Assembly: GCA_023416315.1 (NCBI GenBank) | Contig: JAEZIA010000416.1 | Location: 1-22,652 of the forward strand | Reading direction: 5' to 3' | Origin: Actinomycetes bacterium | GTDB lineage: Bacteria; Actinomycetota; Actinomycetes; Mycobacteriales; Mycobacteriaceae | Length of the DNA stretch: 22,652 bases | Shown: positions 1 through 8,569 of the stretch, piece by piece | Position numbering within the stretch: position 1 is the first letter of the stretch | Layout of the letters: the number at the start of each line of letters is the position of its first letter | The notes under the pieces: generated by a model | Database searches by the model: none | Told to the model about the DNA's origin: nothing | The model's input: only the letters and a program-made list of their open reading frames with translations | Made by a program: the position numbers and the translations under genes

Positions 1-2350
1 GCAGGTTGGCGTCGACTTCCAAAGGCGGGTCGGCACTGGGTGTTCCGAGCAGCGTGCGCACCTGTTCGGCGATCACCATCGACCACTTCACCGCCCGCGA
101 CTCCTCCACGCCGGGATTCGGCTCGCACACGAACATCACGTCGGCATCCGAGCCGTAGCCCAGCTCCTTGCCCCCGAGCCGGCCCATCCCGATCACCGCG
201 ATCCTGGCGGGCACGTCGCCGTCGGCGGGGGTGTTGGCGCGCATCACCACATTCAGCGCTGATTGCAGCACCGCCACCCAGACCGACGTCAGTGCCGCGC
301 ACACCTCGCGTACCTCGAGCATGCCCAGCAGATCCGCCGACGCCACTCGGGCCAATTCCCGGCGTCGCAATGTCCGCGCCGCCGCGATCGCCCGCATCGG
401 ATCGCGATGCCTGCCGCTGGAGGCGATCAGCGACTTGCCGACCCCCTCGGGGTCGACATCGAGCAGCTTGGGCCCGGACGGGCCGTCGGCGTAGAGCTGG
501 ATCACCTCCGGCGCGCGCATCAGCAGGTCGGGCACGTACGCCGAGGTTCCCAGCACCCGCATCAAGCGTTTGGCGACGGCACTCTCGTCGCGCAAAGTGC
601 CCAGATACCAATGCTGTTCGGCCAGCGCCTCGCTGACCCGCCGATAGGCCAGCAGGCCGCGATCGGGGTCGGGAGTGTCGGACAACCAGTCGAGCAGACG
701 GGGCAGCAGCACCGATTGCACCCGCCCGCGTCGACCGCTCTGATTGACCAGAGCGCTCAGGTGCGTCAGGGCGCTTTCGGCACCCTCATAGCCCAACGCG
801 GCGAGCTGCCGCTCGGCGGCCTCGGTGGTCAGTCCCGGCGCGAAACCTTCGACGACCGGCCCGACCGACTCCAGCAGCGGCTGATAGAACAGCTTGGCGT
901 GCAACCGCGACACCCGCATGTTCTGTCGCTTGAGTTCCTCGCGCAGCACACCGAGTGCGTCGTGGGTGCCGTCGGGACGCATGTGCGCGGCGCGGGCCAG
1001 CCAGCGCAGCGCCTCCTCATCGTCGGGCGCGGGCAGTGTGTGAGTTCGCTTGAGGCGCTGCAACTGCAGTCGATGTTCGAGCAGTCGAAGGAACTCGTAC
1101 GAGGCGGTCAGGTTGGCGGCGTCATCGCGGCCCACGTAACCGCCGTCGGCCAGCGCGGCCAAGGCGGCGACGGTCGAAGCGACGTGCAGGGAATCATCGG
1201 TACGGCCGTGCACCAATTGCAGGAGCTGGACGGCGAATTCGACATCGCGCAACCCGCCGGTGCCGAGCTTGAGTTCCCGGTCGCGCAGGTCGGCGGGCAC
1301 CAGGGCTTCCACCCGTCGGCGCATGGCCTGCACCTCGGGCACGAAATCCTCACGCTCGCAGGCACTCCACACCATCGGCATCATCGCGTCGATGTACTGC
1401 TGGCCCAGCTCGGCATCCCCGACGGCGGGTCGAGCCTTGAGCAGCGCCTGGAATTCCCACGTTTTGGCCCACCGCTGGTAGTAGGCGACATGCGAGTCCA
1501 GGGTGCGCACCAGCGCGCCCTGCTTGCCTTCCGGGCGCAGCCCGGCGTCGACCTCGAAGAAGGTGTCCGACGCCAGCCGGATCATCTCCCCCGCCACCCG
1601 GGTGGTGACCGAGCCGGCGTCCTCGCCGACGAAGATGACGTCGACGTCGCTGACGTAGTTCAGTTCGCGCGCACCGCATTTGCCCATCGCGATGACCGCG
1701 AGCCGGGGCGCCGGGTTGTCGTCTTTGCAGACCACCGCGGTGGCGACCTTCAGCGCGGCAGCCAGCGCGGCGTCGGCGATGTCGGCGAGGTGTTCACCGA
1801 TCGTCGAGAACGCGGGCACCGGTTCGTTCTCCACCGTCGAAGCCGTGTCGAGGGCGGCCAGCACCAGCAACCGGTCACGGTAAAGCACACGCAGCGCCGG
1901 CATGACGGTATCTGGGGCCGTGCCGAATTCGGCGATGCAGTCGTCGAACAGCCGGTGCAGCCCGGCGGCGTCGGGCAGCGTCACATTACCGGCGAGCAGA
2001 TGCCAGGACTGCGGGTTGGCCACCAGATGGTCGCCGAGCGCCAGCGACGAGCCGATCACGGCGAACAGCCGGCCGCGCAGGGCGCGGTCCTTGAGCAGTG
2101 CGGAATTCAGCTGCGGCCACTCGCCATCGAGTGCGTCGGCCAGCCGGACCATGGTCTGCAGTGCCGAGTCGGCGTCTGGCGCGCGCGACAGCGACCACAA
2201 CAGTTCGACATGGCCGTCGGTGTCCCACCCGAGCCGGCTCAGGTCAGTGGCGGCGGAGGGCTCGACCAGACCGAGCCGGCCCACGCTCGGAACGCGCGGA
2301 CGCTGCGTCGCTGGTTTGGCCACGTGCACGACGGTATCGCACGTGCACAT
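1..2350 (-). CDS. glnE: Glutamine synthetase adenylyltransferase/adenylyl-removing enzyme GlnE (3' end outside window)
   Basis: GlnE is the cytoplasmic bifunctional enzyme that adds AMP to and removes AMP from the type I glutamine synthetase, setting its activity to nitrogen status. About 783 codons are present; the family is roughly 1000 residues, so the C-terminal fifth lies beyond the left edge. Both nucleotidyltransferase modules are visible. The first carries GKCGARELNYVSDVDVIF near residues 222-240 and the second GKELGYGSDADVMF near 730-743, each with the metal-binding D-x-D. The start is uncertain: ATG at 2350 lies 3 bases after the glnA2 stop, but GTG at 2329 or 2323 agrees better with my memory of the M. 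tuberculosis N-terminus (ATQRP...PSVGRLGLV). The near-zero spacing indicates cotranscription with glnA2. No frameshift is seen in the stretches I translated (the N-terminus, both catalytic motifs and the left edge). Confidence 0.95.
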   Translation of the reverse strand, partial: MCTCDTVVHVAKPATQRPRVPSVGRLGLVEPSAATDLSRLGWDTDGHVELLWSLSRAPDADSALQTMVRLADALDGEWPQLNSALLKDRALRGRLFAVIGSSLALGDHLVANPQSWHLLAGNVTLPDAAGLHRLFDDCIAEFGTAPDTVMPALRVLYRDRLLVLAALDTASTVENEPVPAFSTIGEHLADIADAALAAALKVATAVVCKDDNPAPRLAVIAMGKCGARELNYVSDVDVIFVGEDAGSVTTRVAGEMIRLASDTFFEVDAGLRPEGKQGALVRTLDSHVAYYQRWAKTWEFQALLKARPAVGDAELGQQYIDAMMPMVWSACEREDFVPEVQAMRRRVEALVPADLRDRELKLGTGGLRDVEFAVQLLQLVHGRTDDSLHVASTVAALAALADGGYVGRDDAANLTASYEFLRLLEHRLQLQRLKRTHTLPAPDDEEALRWLARAAHMRPDGTHDALGVLREELKRQNMRVSRLHAKLFYQPLLESVGPVVEGFAPGLTTEAAERQLAALGYEGAESALTHLSALVNQSGRRGRVQSVLLPRLLDWLSDTPDPDRGLLAYRRVSEALAEQHWYLGTLRDESAVAKRLMRVLGTSAYVPDLLMRAPEVIQLYADGPSGPKLLDVDPEGVGKSLIASSGRHRDPMRAIAAARTLRRRELARVASADLLGMLEVREVCAALTSVWVAVLQSALNVVMRANTPADGDVPARIAVIGMGRLGGKELGYGSDADVMFVCEPNPGVEESRAVKWSMVIAEQVRTLLGTPSADPPLEVDANL

Positions 2351-2353
2351 CCG

Positions 2354-3694
2354 TTAAAGCGACAGATAAGCCTTCAGCTCGTACGGCGTCACGTTGCTGC
2401 GGTACTCCTCCCACTCCGCGCGCTTGTTGCGCAGGAAGTAGTCGAAGACATGCTCGCCGAGCGCCTCGGCGACCAGTTCGGAGTTCTCCATCTCCGACAA
2501 AGCCATACCCAGGCTGGACGGCAGCTCCCGGTACCCCATCGCGCGGCGCTCTTCGGAGGTCAGCATCCACACGTTGTCCTCGGCTTGGGGGCCCAGCACG
2601 TAGTTCTTCTCGATGCCCCGCAGCCCGGCCGCCAGCAGCACGGCGAACGCCAGATAGGGGTTACACGCCGAGTCGGGGCTGCGCACCTCGATCCGTCGCG
2701 ACGAGGCCTTGCTCGGGGTGTACATCGGCACCCGCACCAGCGCCGAACGGTTGGCCGCGCCCCACGACGCCGCCGTCGGCGCCTCGCCGCCGTGCACGAG
2801 TCGCTTGTAGGAGTTCACCCACTGGTTGGTGACCGCACTGATCTCACTGGCGTGCTCGAGGATGCCTGCGATGAAGGACTTCGCGACATCGGAGAGCTGC
2901 AGCGGGTCGTCGGGGCTGTGGAAGGCGTTGGTCTCGCCCTCGAACAGGCTCATGTGGGTGTGCATGGCCGAGCCGGGATATTGGGCGAACGGCTTGGGCA
3001 TGAACGACGCCCGCACGCCCTCGCCGAGCGCAACCTCCTTGATGAGGTAGCGGAACGTCATCACGTTATCGGCCATCGAGAGCGCGTCGGCGTAGCGCAG
3101 GTCGATCTCCTGCTGGCCGGGCGCACCCTCGTGGTGGCTGAACTCCACCGAGATACCCATCTGCTCAAGGGCGTCGATGGCGTGGCGGCGGAAGTTCGGC
3201 GCGGCGTCGTGCACGGCCTGGTCGAAGTAGCCGCCGTTATCGGCCGGGACCGGCACCGAGCCGTCGTACGGGCCGGGCTCCAGCAGGAAGAACTCGATCT
3301 CGGGGTGCACGTAGCAGGAGAACCCGAGATCGCTGGCCTTGGCGAGCTGGCGACGCAGCACGTGCCTGCTGTCGGCCCACGACGGTGAGCCGTCGGGCAT
3401 CGTGATGTCGCAGAACATCCGCGCCGAGTGATGCTGGCCGGCGCTCGTGGTCCAGGGCAGCACCTGGAAGGTCGACGGATCGGGGCGCGCGACGGTGTCG
3501 GACTCGAAGACCCGCGCGAAACCCTCGATCGAGGACCCGTCGAAGCCGATGCCCTCCTCGAAAGCGCCCTCCAGCTCGGCCGGCGCGATCGCCACCGACT
3601 TGAGGTAGCCGAGGACGTCCGTGAACCACAGCCGGACGAAGCGGATGTCGCGTTCTTCCAGCGTGCGCAGCACGAATTCCTTCTGGCGATCCAT
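2354..3694 (-). CDS. glnA2: Type I glutamine synthetase GlnA2
   Basis: This 446-residue ATP-dependent glutamate-ammonia ligase-type enzyme has the full type I glutamine synthetase core: GFDGSSIEGF (50-59), the metal/glutamate site EIEFFLLEP (132-140), HHEGAPGQQEIDLRYADAL (187-205), the ATP-binding MHTHMSLFEG (244-253), NSYKRLVHGG (294-303) and RRIEVRSPD (333-341). The adenylylation loop, NLYDLPPEE in the GlnA1 type, reads DNVWMLTSEE here. The acceptor tyrosine is replaced by Trp376, so GlnE is not expected to regulate this protein although its gene is adjacent. ATG at 3694 matches the family N-terminus (MDRQKEFVLR). A -10-like box ends 8 bases upstream, suggesting a leaderless transcript. Homologues have been described as GlnA2, Rv2222c in M. 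tuberculosis. Whether it makes glutamine or a gamma-glutamylated amine cannot be told from sequence. Confidence 0.95.
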   Translation of the reverse strand: MDRQKEFVLRTLEERDIRFVRLWFTDVLGYLKSVAIAPAELEGAFEEGIGFDGSSIEGFARVFESDTVARPDPSTFQVLPWTTSAGQHHSARMFCDITMPDGSPSWADSRHVLRRQLAKASDLGFSCYVHPEIEFFLLEPGPYDGSVPVPADNGGYFDQAVHDAAPNFRRHAIDALEQMGISVEFSHHEGAPGQQEIDLRYADALSMADNVMTFRYLIKEVALGEGVRASFMPKPFAQYPGSAMHTHMSLFEGETNAFHSPDDPLQLSDVAKSFIAGILEHASEISAVTNQWVNSYKRLVHGGEAPTAASWGAANRSALVRVPMYTPSKASSRRIEVRSPDSACNPYLAFAVLLAAGLRGIEKNYVLGPQAEDNVWMLTSEERRAMGYRELPSSLGMALSEMENSELVAEALGEHVFDYFLRNKRAEWEEYRSNVTPYELKAYLSL

Positions 3695-3701
3695 GGATGC
3701 G

Positions 3702-3707
3702 AGCGTA
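3702..3707 (-). promoter_or_regulatory. Candidate -10 box of a leaderless glnA2 promoter
   Basis: Reading the minus strand, TACGCT matches the actinobacterial TANNNT -10 pattern and lies 7 bases before the glnA2 ATG. That spacing would put the transcription start on the A of the ATG. A leaderless mRNA is common in mycobacteria, and no Shine-Dalgarno sequence is visible here. This is inference from spacing only. Confidence 0.35.
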
Positions 3708-3717
3708 TGCAGCGGGT

Positions 3718-3733
3718 GTTAATTCCGTGTTAC
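3718..3733 (-). promoter_or_regulatory. Candidate GlnR operator upstream of glnA2
   Basis: On the minus strand the site reads GTAAC-ACGGAA-TTAAC. It fits the AC-N9-AC core of actinobacterial GlnR boxes (general form GTnAC-n6-GaAAC), although the second half-site departs from GAAAC. It is centred about 32 bases before the glnA2 ATG, next to the candidate -10. GlnR is the global nitrogen regulator of actinobacteria and acts on glutamine synthetase genes, so the context supports the call. Confidence 0.35.
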
Positions 3734-3773
3734 GGAGGCGGTAAGAGGCAGATCACGCAGGGTGACCGCGGAG

Positions 3774-5306
3774 TCAGCAGGTCAGATTGCCGGGCACGGT
3801 GTGGTCGACGAAGTAGTCGACAATCGCCGAGTCCACGCACTCGTCGCCGTTGAACACCGCGGTGTGCTGGGTTCCGTCGAAGGTGATCAGCGGTGCGTGC
3901 AGTTCTCGAGCCAGGTTCACTCCCGCCTCGTACGGGGTCGCCGGGTCGTGCGTCGTCGACACCACGACCACGCTGCCCGGCGGGGCGGGCACCGCGGGGT
4001 GCGGCACCGAGGTGGGCGGCACCGGCCAGAACGCACACAGGTCGCGTGGCGCCATACCGGTGAACTGACCGTAGGACTGGAACGGCGCCAACTCGCGCGT
4101 GCGCCGGTCGATGTCGGCCCATGTCGCCGGGTCGGTCGGTGTCGGGCCGTCGACGCAGCGGACCGCGTTGAACGCGTCCTGCCCATTGCTGTAGTGCCCG
4201 TACTGATTGCGGCCCTGGTACTCGTCGGCCAGCATCAGCAGGTCGCCGGCGTCGGTGTGCCGTTGCAGACCGAGCAGACCGCTGGTGAGGAACTTCCAAT
4301 ACTGCGGTGTGTACAGCGCGTTGAACGTCCCGGTGATGGCGTCCTGGTAGCTCAGGCCCCGCGGATCCGACGTCGGACCGGGCTTGGTGACCAACGGATC
4401 GACCAGCTGGTGGTACCGGTCGATCCACTGCGCCGGGTCGGTGCCCAGTGGGCAGCCCGCCGACTTGGCGCAGTCGGCGGCGTAGTCGTTGAACGCCACT
4501 TGGAACCCGCTCATCTGCTGGATGATCGAGTCGACGGTGTCCTGCGCCGGGTCGATCGCCCCGTCCAGCACCATCGCGCGAACCCGGTCGGGGAACTTCT
4601 CCAGATACGCCGTGCCCAGTTCGGTGCCGTAGCTGAACCCGAGATAGTTGAGCGTGTCGTCACCGAGAACCTGCCGGACGGTATCCATATCCTTTGCGGC
4701 CGAATCGGTTCCGACTCCGGCGAGGAACGCAGCCCCCATCTTCTCGGTGCATTCGGCGACGTAGTCGCGATTGATCTGTTCGATTGCGGCCACACCTGCC
4801 GGGCTGTAATCGACCATCGGCTTGCGCCGGTAGGCGTCGAACTCGGCGTCGGTCCGGCAGCGCACCGACGGCGTCGAGTAGCCGACCCCGCGCGGGTCGA
4901 ATCCCACGAGGTCGAAGTGCTCGGTGATCGGGCTGCCGTCGAGCGCGAAGCCCATACCGGCCGCCGCGTCCACCGCCGAGGCGCCTGGCCCGCCGGGGTT
5001 GACGAAGAGCGCACCGAGCCGCTGGCCGCTGGCCGGGATCTTGATGACCGCCAACTGTGCTTGCGGCCCAGTGGGATCCGCGTCGCTGATCGGCACGGGC
5101 ACGCTCGTGCACAGCGCGGTCGGAATGTCCTGGGCGCCGTCACCCAGGAAGCGCTGACAGCTCCCCCACGTGACCTGTGGCGCCGTCGTCTGACCGGCTC
5201 CGGGGTTCGGTGTCGCGATGGCCGGCGGCGCGGTGACACCGAACGCCAGCGACATGCAGAGGGAACCCAAGAACACAGCCGAGCCGAGCCGGCTCGTGCG
5301 TCCCAT
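3774..5306 (-). CDS. Secreted S33-family serine peptidase, paralogue of CaeA (Rv2223c-like)
   Basis: This is a predicted exported alpha/beta-hydrolase peptidase of the tripeptidyl-aminopeptidase type. From ATG 5306 it has 510 residues. Residues 1-31 form a signal peptide (MGRTSR, a hydrophobic core, then PPAIA-TP) with no proper lipobox, so it is probably soluble after export. It has the oxyanion-region PGGPG (104-108), the nucleophile motif GFSYGTELG (Ser225), the acid in HDPATP (Asp454) and the histidine in GTQHT (His481). It ends in a C-terminal Cys, like its neighbour. In-frame starts at 5315 (ATG) and 5357 (GTG) are possible, but the signal peptide fits 5306 or 5315 best. The downstream glnA2 start is 79 bases away and caeA ends 91 bases upstream. 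The tandem paralogous arrangement is the same as I recall in M. tuberculosis. The substrate is unknown. Confidence 0.9.
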   Translation of the reverse strand: MGRTSRLGSAVFLGSLCMSLAFGVTAPPAIATPNPGAGQTTAPQVTWGSCQRFLGDGAQDIPTALCTSVPVPISDADPTGPQAQLAVIKIPASGQRLGALFVNPGGPGASAVDAAAGMGFALDGSPITEHFDLVGFDPRGVGYSTPSVRCRTDAEFDAYRRKPMVDYSPAGVAAIEQINRDYVAECTEKMGAAFLAGVGTDSAAKDMDTVRQVLGDDTLNYLGFSYGTELGTAYLEKFPDRVRAMVLDGAIDPAQDTVDSIIQQMSGFQVAFNDYAADCAKSAGCPLGTDPAQWIDRYHQLVDPLVTKPGPTSDPRGLSYQDAITGTFNALYTPQYWKFLTSGLLGLQRHTDAGDLLMLADEYQGRNQYGHYSNGQDAFNAVRCVDGPTPTDPATWADIDRRTRELAPFQSYGQFTGMAPRDLCAFWPVPPTSVPHPAVPAPPGSVVVVSTTHDPATPYEAGVNLARELHAPLITFDGTQHTAVFNGDECVDSAIVDYFVDHTVPGNLTC

Positions 5307-5397
5307 GGCGATCATCGTCGCACGGCCGGGCGTTCGGCACGACGGCGAGCCGGTCACACTCCGATCTCAGATGCTCATCACCAGCGGGTATTTCGCG

Positions 5398-6942
5398 TCA
5401 GCAGGTGGCGCCGGGCGGCGGCAGCGTGAGGTCGTCGAGGTAGGCGGCGGCGTAGTTGTCCACGCAGGTGTTGCCCTGGAACACGACGGTGTGCTGAGTT
5501 CCGTTGAACGTCAGCAGCGCTCCGCCGAGCTGCTTGGCCAGGTCCACGCCCGCCTGGTACGGCGTCGCCGGGTCGTTGGTGGTCGACACCACCAGCACCG
5601 GCGGCAGGCCCGGCGCCTTGACCTCGTGCGGCGTGCTGGTCGGCGGCACCGGCCAGAACGCACACGTGCTCAGCGGGGCGTGCCCGGTGAAATCGCCGTA
5701 GCTCATGAACGGCGCGACTTCGCGCACCTTCTTGTCTTCCTCGATCACCTTCTGCCGGTCGGTGATCGCCGGCTGATCCACGCAGTTGACCGCGATCCGC
5801 GCATCGGTGGCGTTGGTGTAGTGCCCCTTGGCGTCGCGGCGCATGTACATGTCGGCCAGCGCCAGCATGGTGTCACCGCGGCCCTTGGTCATCTCGGTCA
5901 GGCCTTGGGTCAAGTGCCGCCACAGGTTCGGCGAATACAGCGCCATGATCGTGCCGATGATCGCGTCGCTGTAACCGAGTCCACGCGGATCGTTGGTCGG
6001 CAGCGGCTTGTCGACCAACGGGTCGACCAGGTCGCGGTAGACGTCGACGGCCTTGTCGGCGTCGGTGCCCAGTGGGCAGGTCGGATCCTTGACGCAGTCG
6101 GCCGCATAGTCGTTGAACGCCTGCTGGAAGGCCGCGGCCTGATCGATGTCGGCCTGGATCGGGTCGGCGTTGGGGTCGACGGCACCGTCGAGGATCATCG
6201 CCCGCACCTTGTCCGGGAACCGCTCGGCGTACTCCGCGCCGATCCGGGTGCCGTAGGAGTAGCCGAGGTAGGTGAGCTTGTCGTCACCGACGGCGGCGCG
6301 CAGCGCGTCGAGGTCCTTGGCGACGTTGGCGGTGCCGACGTTCTCCAGGAAGTCCTTGCCCATCTTGTCGACGCAGCGCTGGATGAAGGCCTTGGTTTCG
6401 TTCTCGATGTGCTCGACGCCCTTGGGGCTGTAGTCGACCTGCGGGTCGGCCCGGATCCGGTCGTTGTCGGCATCGGAGTTGCACCACAGCGCCGGGGTGG
6501 ATGAGCCCACACCGCGCGGGTCGAACCCGACCATGTCGAAGCGCTGCCGCACGTCGTCGGGCAGGTTTTCGACGATGCTGCTGGCGGCCTCGATACCGGA
6601 CTCGCCCGGGCCGCCGGGGTTGATGATCAGCGAGCCGATCTTCTGGCCGGTCGCCGGGAAGCGGATCAACGCCAGCGTCGCCACCGGGCCGTCCGGGTTG
6701 TCGTAGTCGACGGGCACCGCGATCTTGCCGCACTGCGCGCCCGCCGGAATCGGCAACGCATTGCCCCCACCGCCACCGGCCACCCGGCACGGACCCCACT
6801 GCACCGGCTGGCCCACCTGCGGCCCGGCGAGCACGGCCGTACCCGCCACTGTGGAGCTGCAACCGGCACTCGCGACGAGCGCGGCCACGGCGGGAAGCAC
6901 CAGCGCGGTGCGGATCGTGCGTGGTCGGAGGTGGGGACTCAT
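5398..6942 (-). CDS. caeA: Cell-envelope-associated lipoprotein serine protease CaeA/Hip1
   Basis: The 514-residue product is a serine peptidase of the S33 alpha/beta-hydrolase group, anchored in the cell envelope. In M. tuberculosis the homologue (Rv2224c, Hip1) cleaves GroEL2 and affects envelope properties and immune recognition. Here a signal peptide (MSPHLRPRTIRTAL plus an alanine-rich core) ends in a lipobox-like SAGC (Cys28). PGGPG lies at about 109-113 and the catalytic residues are Ser229 (GYSYGTRIG), Asp457 (NDPATP) and His484 (GTQHT), close to the positions reported for Hip1. ATG 6942 was chosen over ATG 6951 because the Arg-rich signal peptide begins there; either is possible. It precedes its soluble paralogue by 91 bases and follows the WS/DGAT gene by 57 bases, so cotranscription is likely. 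Confidence 0.92.
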   Translation of the reverse strand: MSPHLRPRTIRTALVLPAVAALVASAGCSSTVAGTAVLAGPQVGQPVQWGPCRVAGGGGGNALPIPAGAQCGKIAVPVDYDNPDGPVATLALIRFPATGQKIGSLIINPGGPGESGIEAASSIVENLPDDVRQRFDMVGFDPRGVGSSTPALWCNSDADNDRIRADPQVDYSPKGVEHIENETKAFIQRCVDKMGKDFLENVGTANVAKDLDALRAAVGDDKLTYLGYSYGTRIGAEYAERFPDKVRAMILDGAVDPNADPIQADIDQAAAFQQAFNDYAADCVKDPTCPLGTDADKAVDVYRDLVDPLVDKPLPTNDPRGLGYSDAIIGTIMALYSPNLWRHLTQGLTEMTKGRGDTMLALADMYMRRDAKGHYTNATDARIAVNCVDQPAITDRQKVIEEDKKVREVAPFMSYGDFTGHAPLSTCAFWPVPPTSTPHEVKAPGLPPVLVVSTTNDPATPYQAGVDLAKQLGGALLTFNGTQHTVVFQGNTCVDNYAAAYLDDLTLPPPGATC

Positions 6943-6999
6943 GGCAAACATGCTGCCATGCTCGCCGGGGGTGCCTCGGTCACCGACCCGCCGACGTGC

Positions 7000-8409
7000 T
7001 CATTTGGTGGCGTCGAGCAGTTCCTTCATACCGACAGCGAAGTCATCGGCCAGATCCCACAGGTCCGGCAGCAGCTCGGGACAGCTGATCAGGCCGACGT
7101 CGAGTTTGCCGTTCAGGGACATCACAGTGATGTTCAGACCCGAACCGTGGAAGATCGGCCCGAGCGGATACATCGCGCTCACTTCCGCACCCAGGAAGTA
7201 CAGCGGAATCTGCGGGCCGGGCACGTTGGAGACCACCAGGTTGTGCACCGGCCGGGCCTCGGTCAGCCGGCTGCGGGCGTAGACCCGCATCGCGACGCCG
7301 AACACCGCCGGGCCCGCGAACTGGCTCCAGTCCTGCAGCAGCGTGGCCCCGATCGCCGAGCTGTGTTCCTTGGCGGTGGTGTTGGCCTCGGCGATCGCCT
7401 TGATCCGTTCGACCGGATCCGCGATCTGCGTCTCGAGCTTGGTGAACATGCCGGAGACCTGGTTGCGGCCGGGCCGGTCCGAACGGTCATGCACCGACAC
7501 CGGAACCATCGCCACCAGCGATGACTCCGGCAGTTCGTCGCGATCCAGCAGGAATTGCCGCAGCACACCGGCCACCAGGGCCATCACCACGTCGTTGACC
7601 TTGACCCCGAAGTGGTTCTTCACGGTCTTGATGTCCTCGAGGTCCAGCTCGGCGAACGCGACGTTGCGGTGCGCGGTGACGCTGGCGTTGAACCGGGTCT
7701 GCGGGGCGGCGAACGGGGCGGCCATCGCCCGGCCACCCGCGGCGCGCTGGATGGTGTCGACGACGGTGGTGATCGTGGCGGGCAGCACCTTGGTGGCGAG
7801 GGTCAGCGGCCGGGTCGCGAACCGGCCGAGTCCGCCGAGCGCGATCCGTAGCTGGTTGGTGGCGCCGAACTCGTCGGCGACCGGGTCCGGCGCAGGCGCA
7901 TCGGGTTCGGTGCTGCACAGCTGCGACATCAGATTCGCGCCGGTCACCCCGTCGACCGCGGCGTGATGGACCTTGGTCAGTACCGCCAGCCGCCCGCCAT
8001 TGCGGGCATCGGTGCCGCCGACGCCCTCGATGACCCAGGTCTCCCACAGCGGATGGCGGCGATCGAGCGGCAACGACGCCAGGTGGCCACAGATCTCCCC
8101 CAGCTCGACCCGGCCGCCGGGCGCGGGCAGTCCGATGCGATGCAGATGGCGGTCGATGTCGAAGTGCTCGTCCTCCACCCATACCGGATGGTCGAGATTG
8201 AGGAAGCTGTTGGCGAGCCGTTCGCGGAAACTCGGAATTGCCTTGACGCGCAATGCCAATTCGTCACGCAGCCGGTCGAAGGTGTAGCCGCCGGGGATCG
8301 TGGACGCGTCGAGCTCCAGGATCGAACACACATGCAGGGGTTGTGAGGGCGTTTCGAGATACAGGAAGCTGGCGTCGAGACCGCTGAGCCGCTGCAGGTG
8401 TTGCACCAT
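7000..8409 (-). CDS. WS/DGAT family O-acyltransferase (wax ester synthase/diacylglycerol acyltransferase)
   Basis: The protein has 469 residues, normal for the bifunctional wax ester synthase/acyl-CoA:diacylglycerol acyltransferases that make storage triacylglycerol or wax esters in actinobacteria. The N-terminus MVQHLQRLSGLDASFLYLE is the family start, and the catalytic HHxxxDG motif is intact (KVHHAAVDG, His148, His149, Asp153). The C-terminal WS_DGAT domain is present, with a conserved PGP-containing loop in VSNVPGPQIPLYFLGAEV. A GTG at 8457 would extend the N-terminus by 16 residues of no family resemblance. It heads the leftward block, 57 bases before caeA, and is divergent from panB. 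Mycobacteria carry many paralogues; I cannot assign a specific tgs name. An 11-bp inverted repeat covers its start codon. Confidence 0.9.
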   Translation of the reverse strand: MVQHLQRLSGLDASFLYLETPSQPLHVCSILELDASTIPGGYTFDRLRDELALRVKAIPSFRERLANSFLNLDHPVWVEDEHFDIDRHLHRIGLPAPGGRVELGEICGHLASLPLDRRHPLWETWVIEGVGGTDARNGGRLAVLTKVHHAAVDGVTGANLMSQLCSTEPDAPAPDPVADEFGATNQLRIALGGLGRFATRPLTLATKVLPATITTVVDTIQRAAGGRAMAAPFAAPQTRFNASVTAHRNVAFAELDLEDIKTVKNHFGVKVNDVVMALVAGVLRQFLLDRDELPESSLVAMVPVSVHDRSDRPGRNQVSGMFTKLETQIADPVERIKAIAEANTTAKEHSSAIGATLLQDWSQFAGPAVFGVAMRVYARSRLTEARPVHNLVVSNVPGPQIPLYFLGAEVSAMYPLGPIFHGSGLNITVMSLNGKLDVGLISCPELLPDLWDLADDFAVGMKELLDATK

Positions 8410-8440
8410 GCCGCCGATCGTAGGCCGCAGGCATGGTGCA
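8402..8440. repeat. Perfect 11-bp inverted repeat over the WS/DGAT start codon
   Basis: TGCACCATGCC at 8402-8412 and GGCATGGTGCA at 8430-8440 are exact reverse complements separated by 17 bases. The WS/DGAT ATG (8409-8407) lies inside the left arm. The mRNA could fold so that the start codon is paired, or the DNA could be an operator. A 9-base direct repeat, TGCAGGTGT, also occurs at 8393-8401 and 8437-8445. Confidence 0.6.
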
Positions 8441-8569
8441 GGTGTGAGAAAGTCCACTTCGCTGCTCGTTCATCTTTGCCGCCGCCGGTGGCAGACTTGG
8501 GGACGTCAAACGTACCCGGGGACCCGGATGGGCCACGAGGAACGACAGAGACGATCACTAGGGACAACG

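Noticed and set aside
2586..2595. TGGG-GG-CCCA inside glnA2 as a further operator copy
   Set aside because: The spacing is 2 instead of 8 bases and it is within conserved coding sequence.
263..3388. A 1041-codon open frame on the plus strand across glnE and glnA2
   Set aside because: It is the antisense shadow of two well-conserved genes in high-GC DNA. Its translation is rich in Arg, Gln, His and Gly without any domain, and it crosses the gene boundary.
3762..5429. A 555-codon plus-strand frame opposite the S33 peptidase, and similar frames at 5218-6504
   Set aside because: Same antisense artefact; the minus strand encodes clear catalytic motifs and signal peptides.
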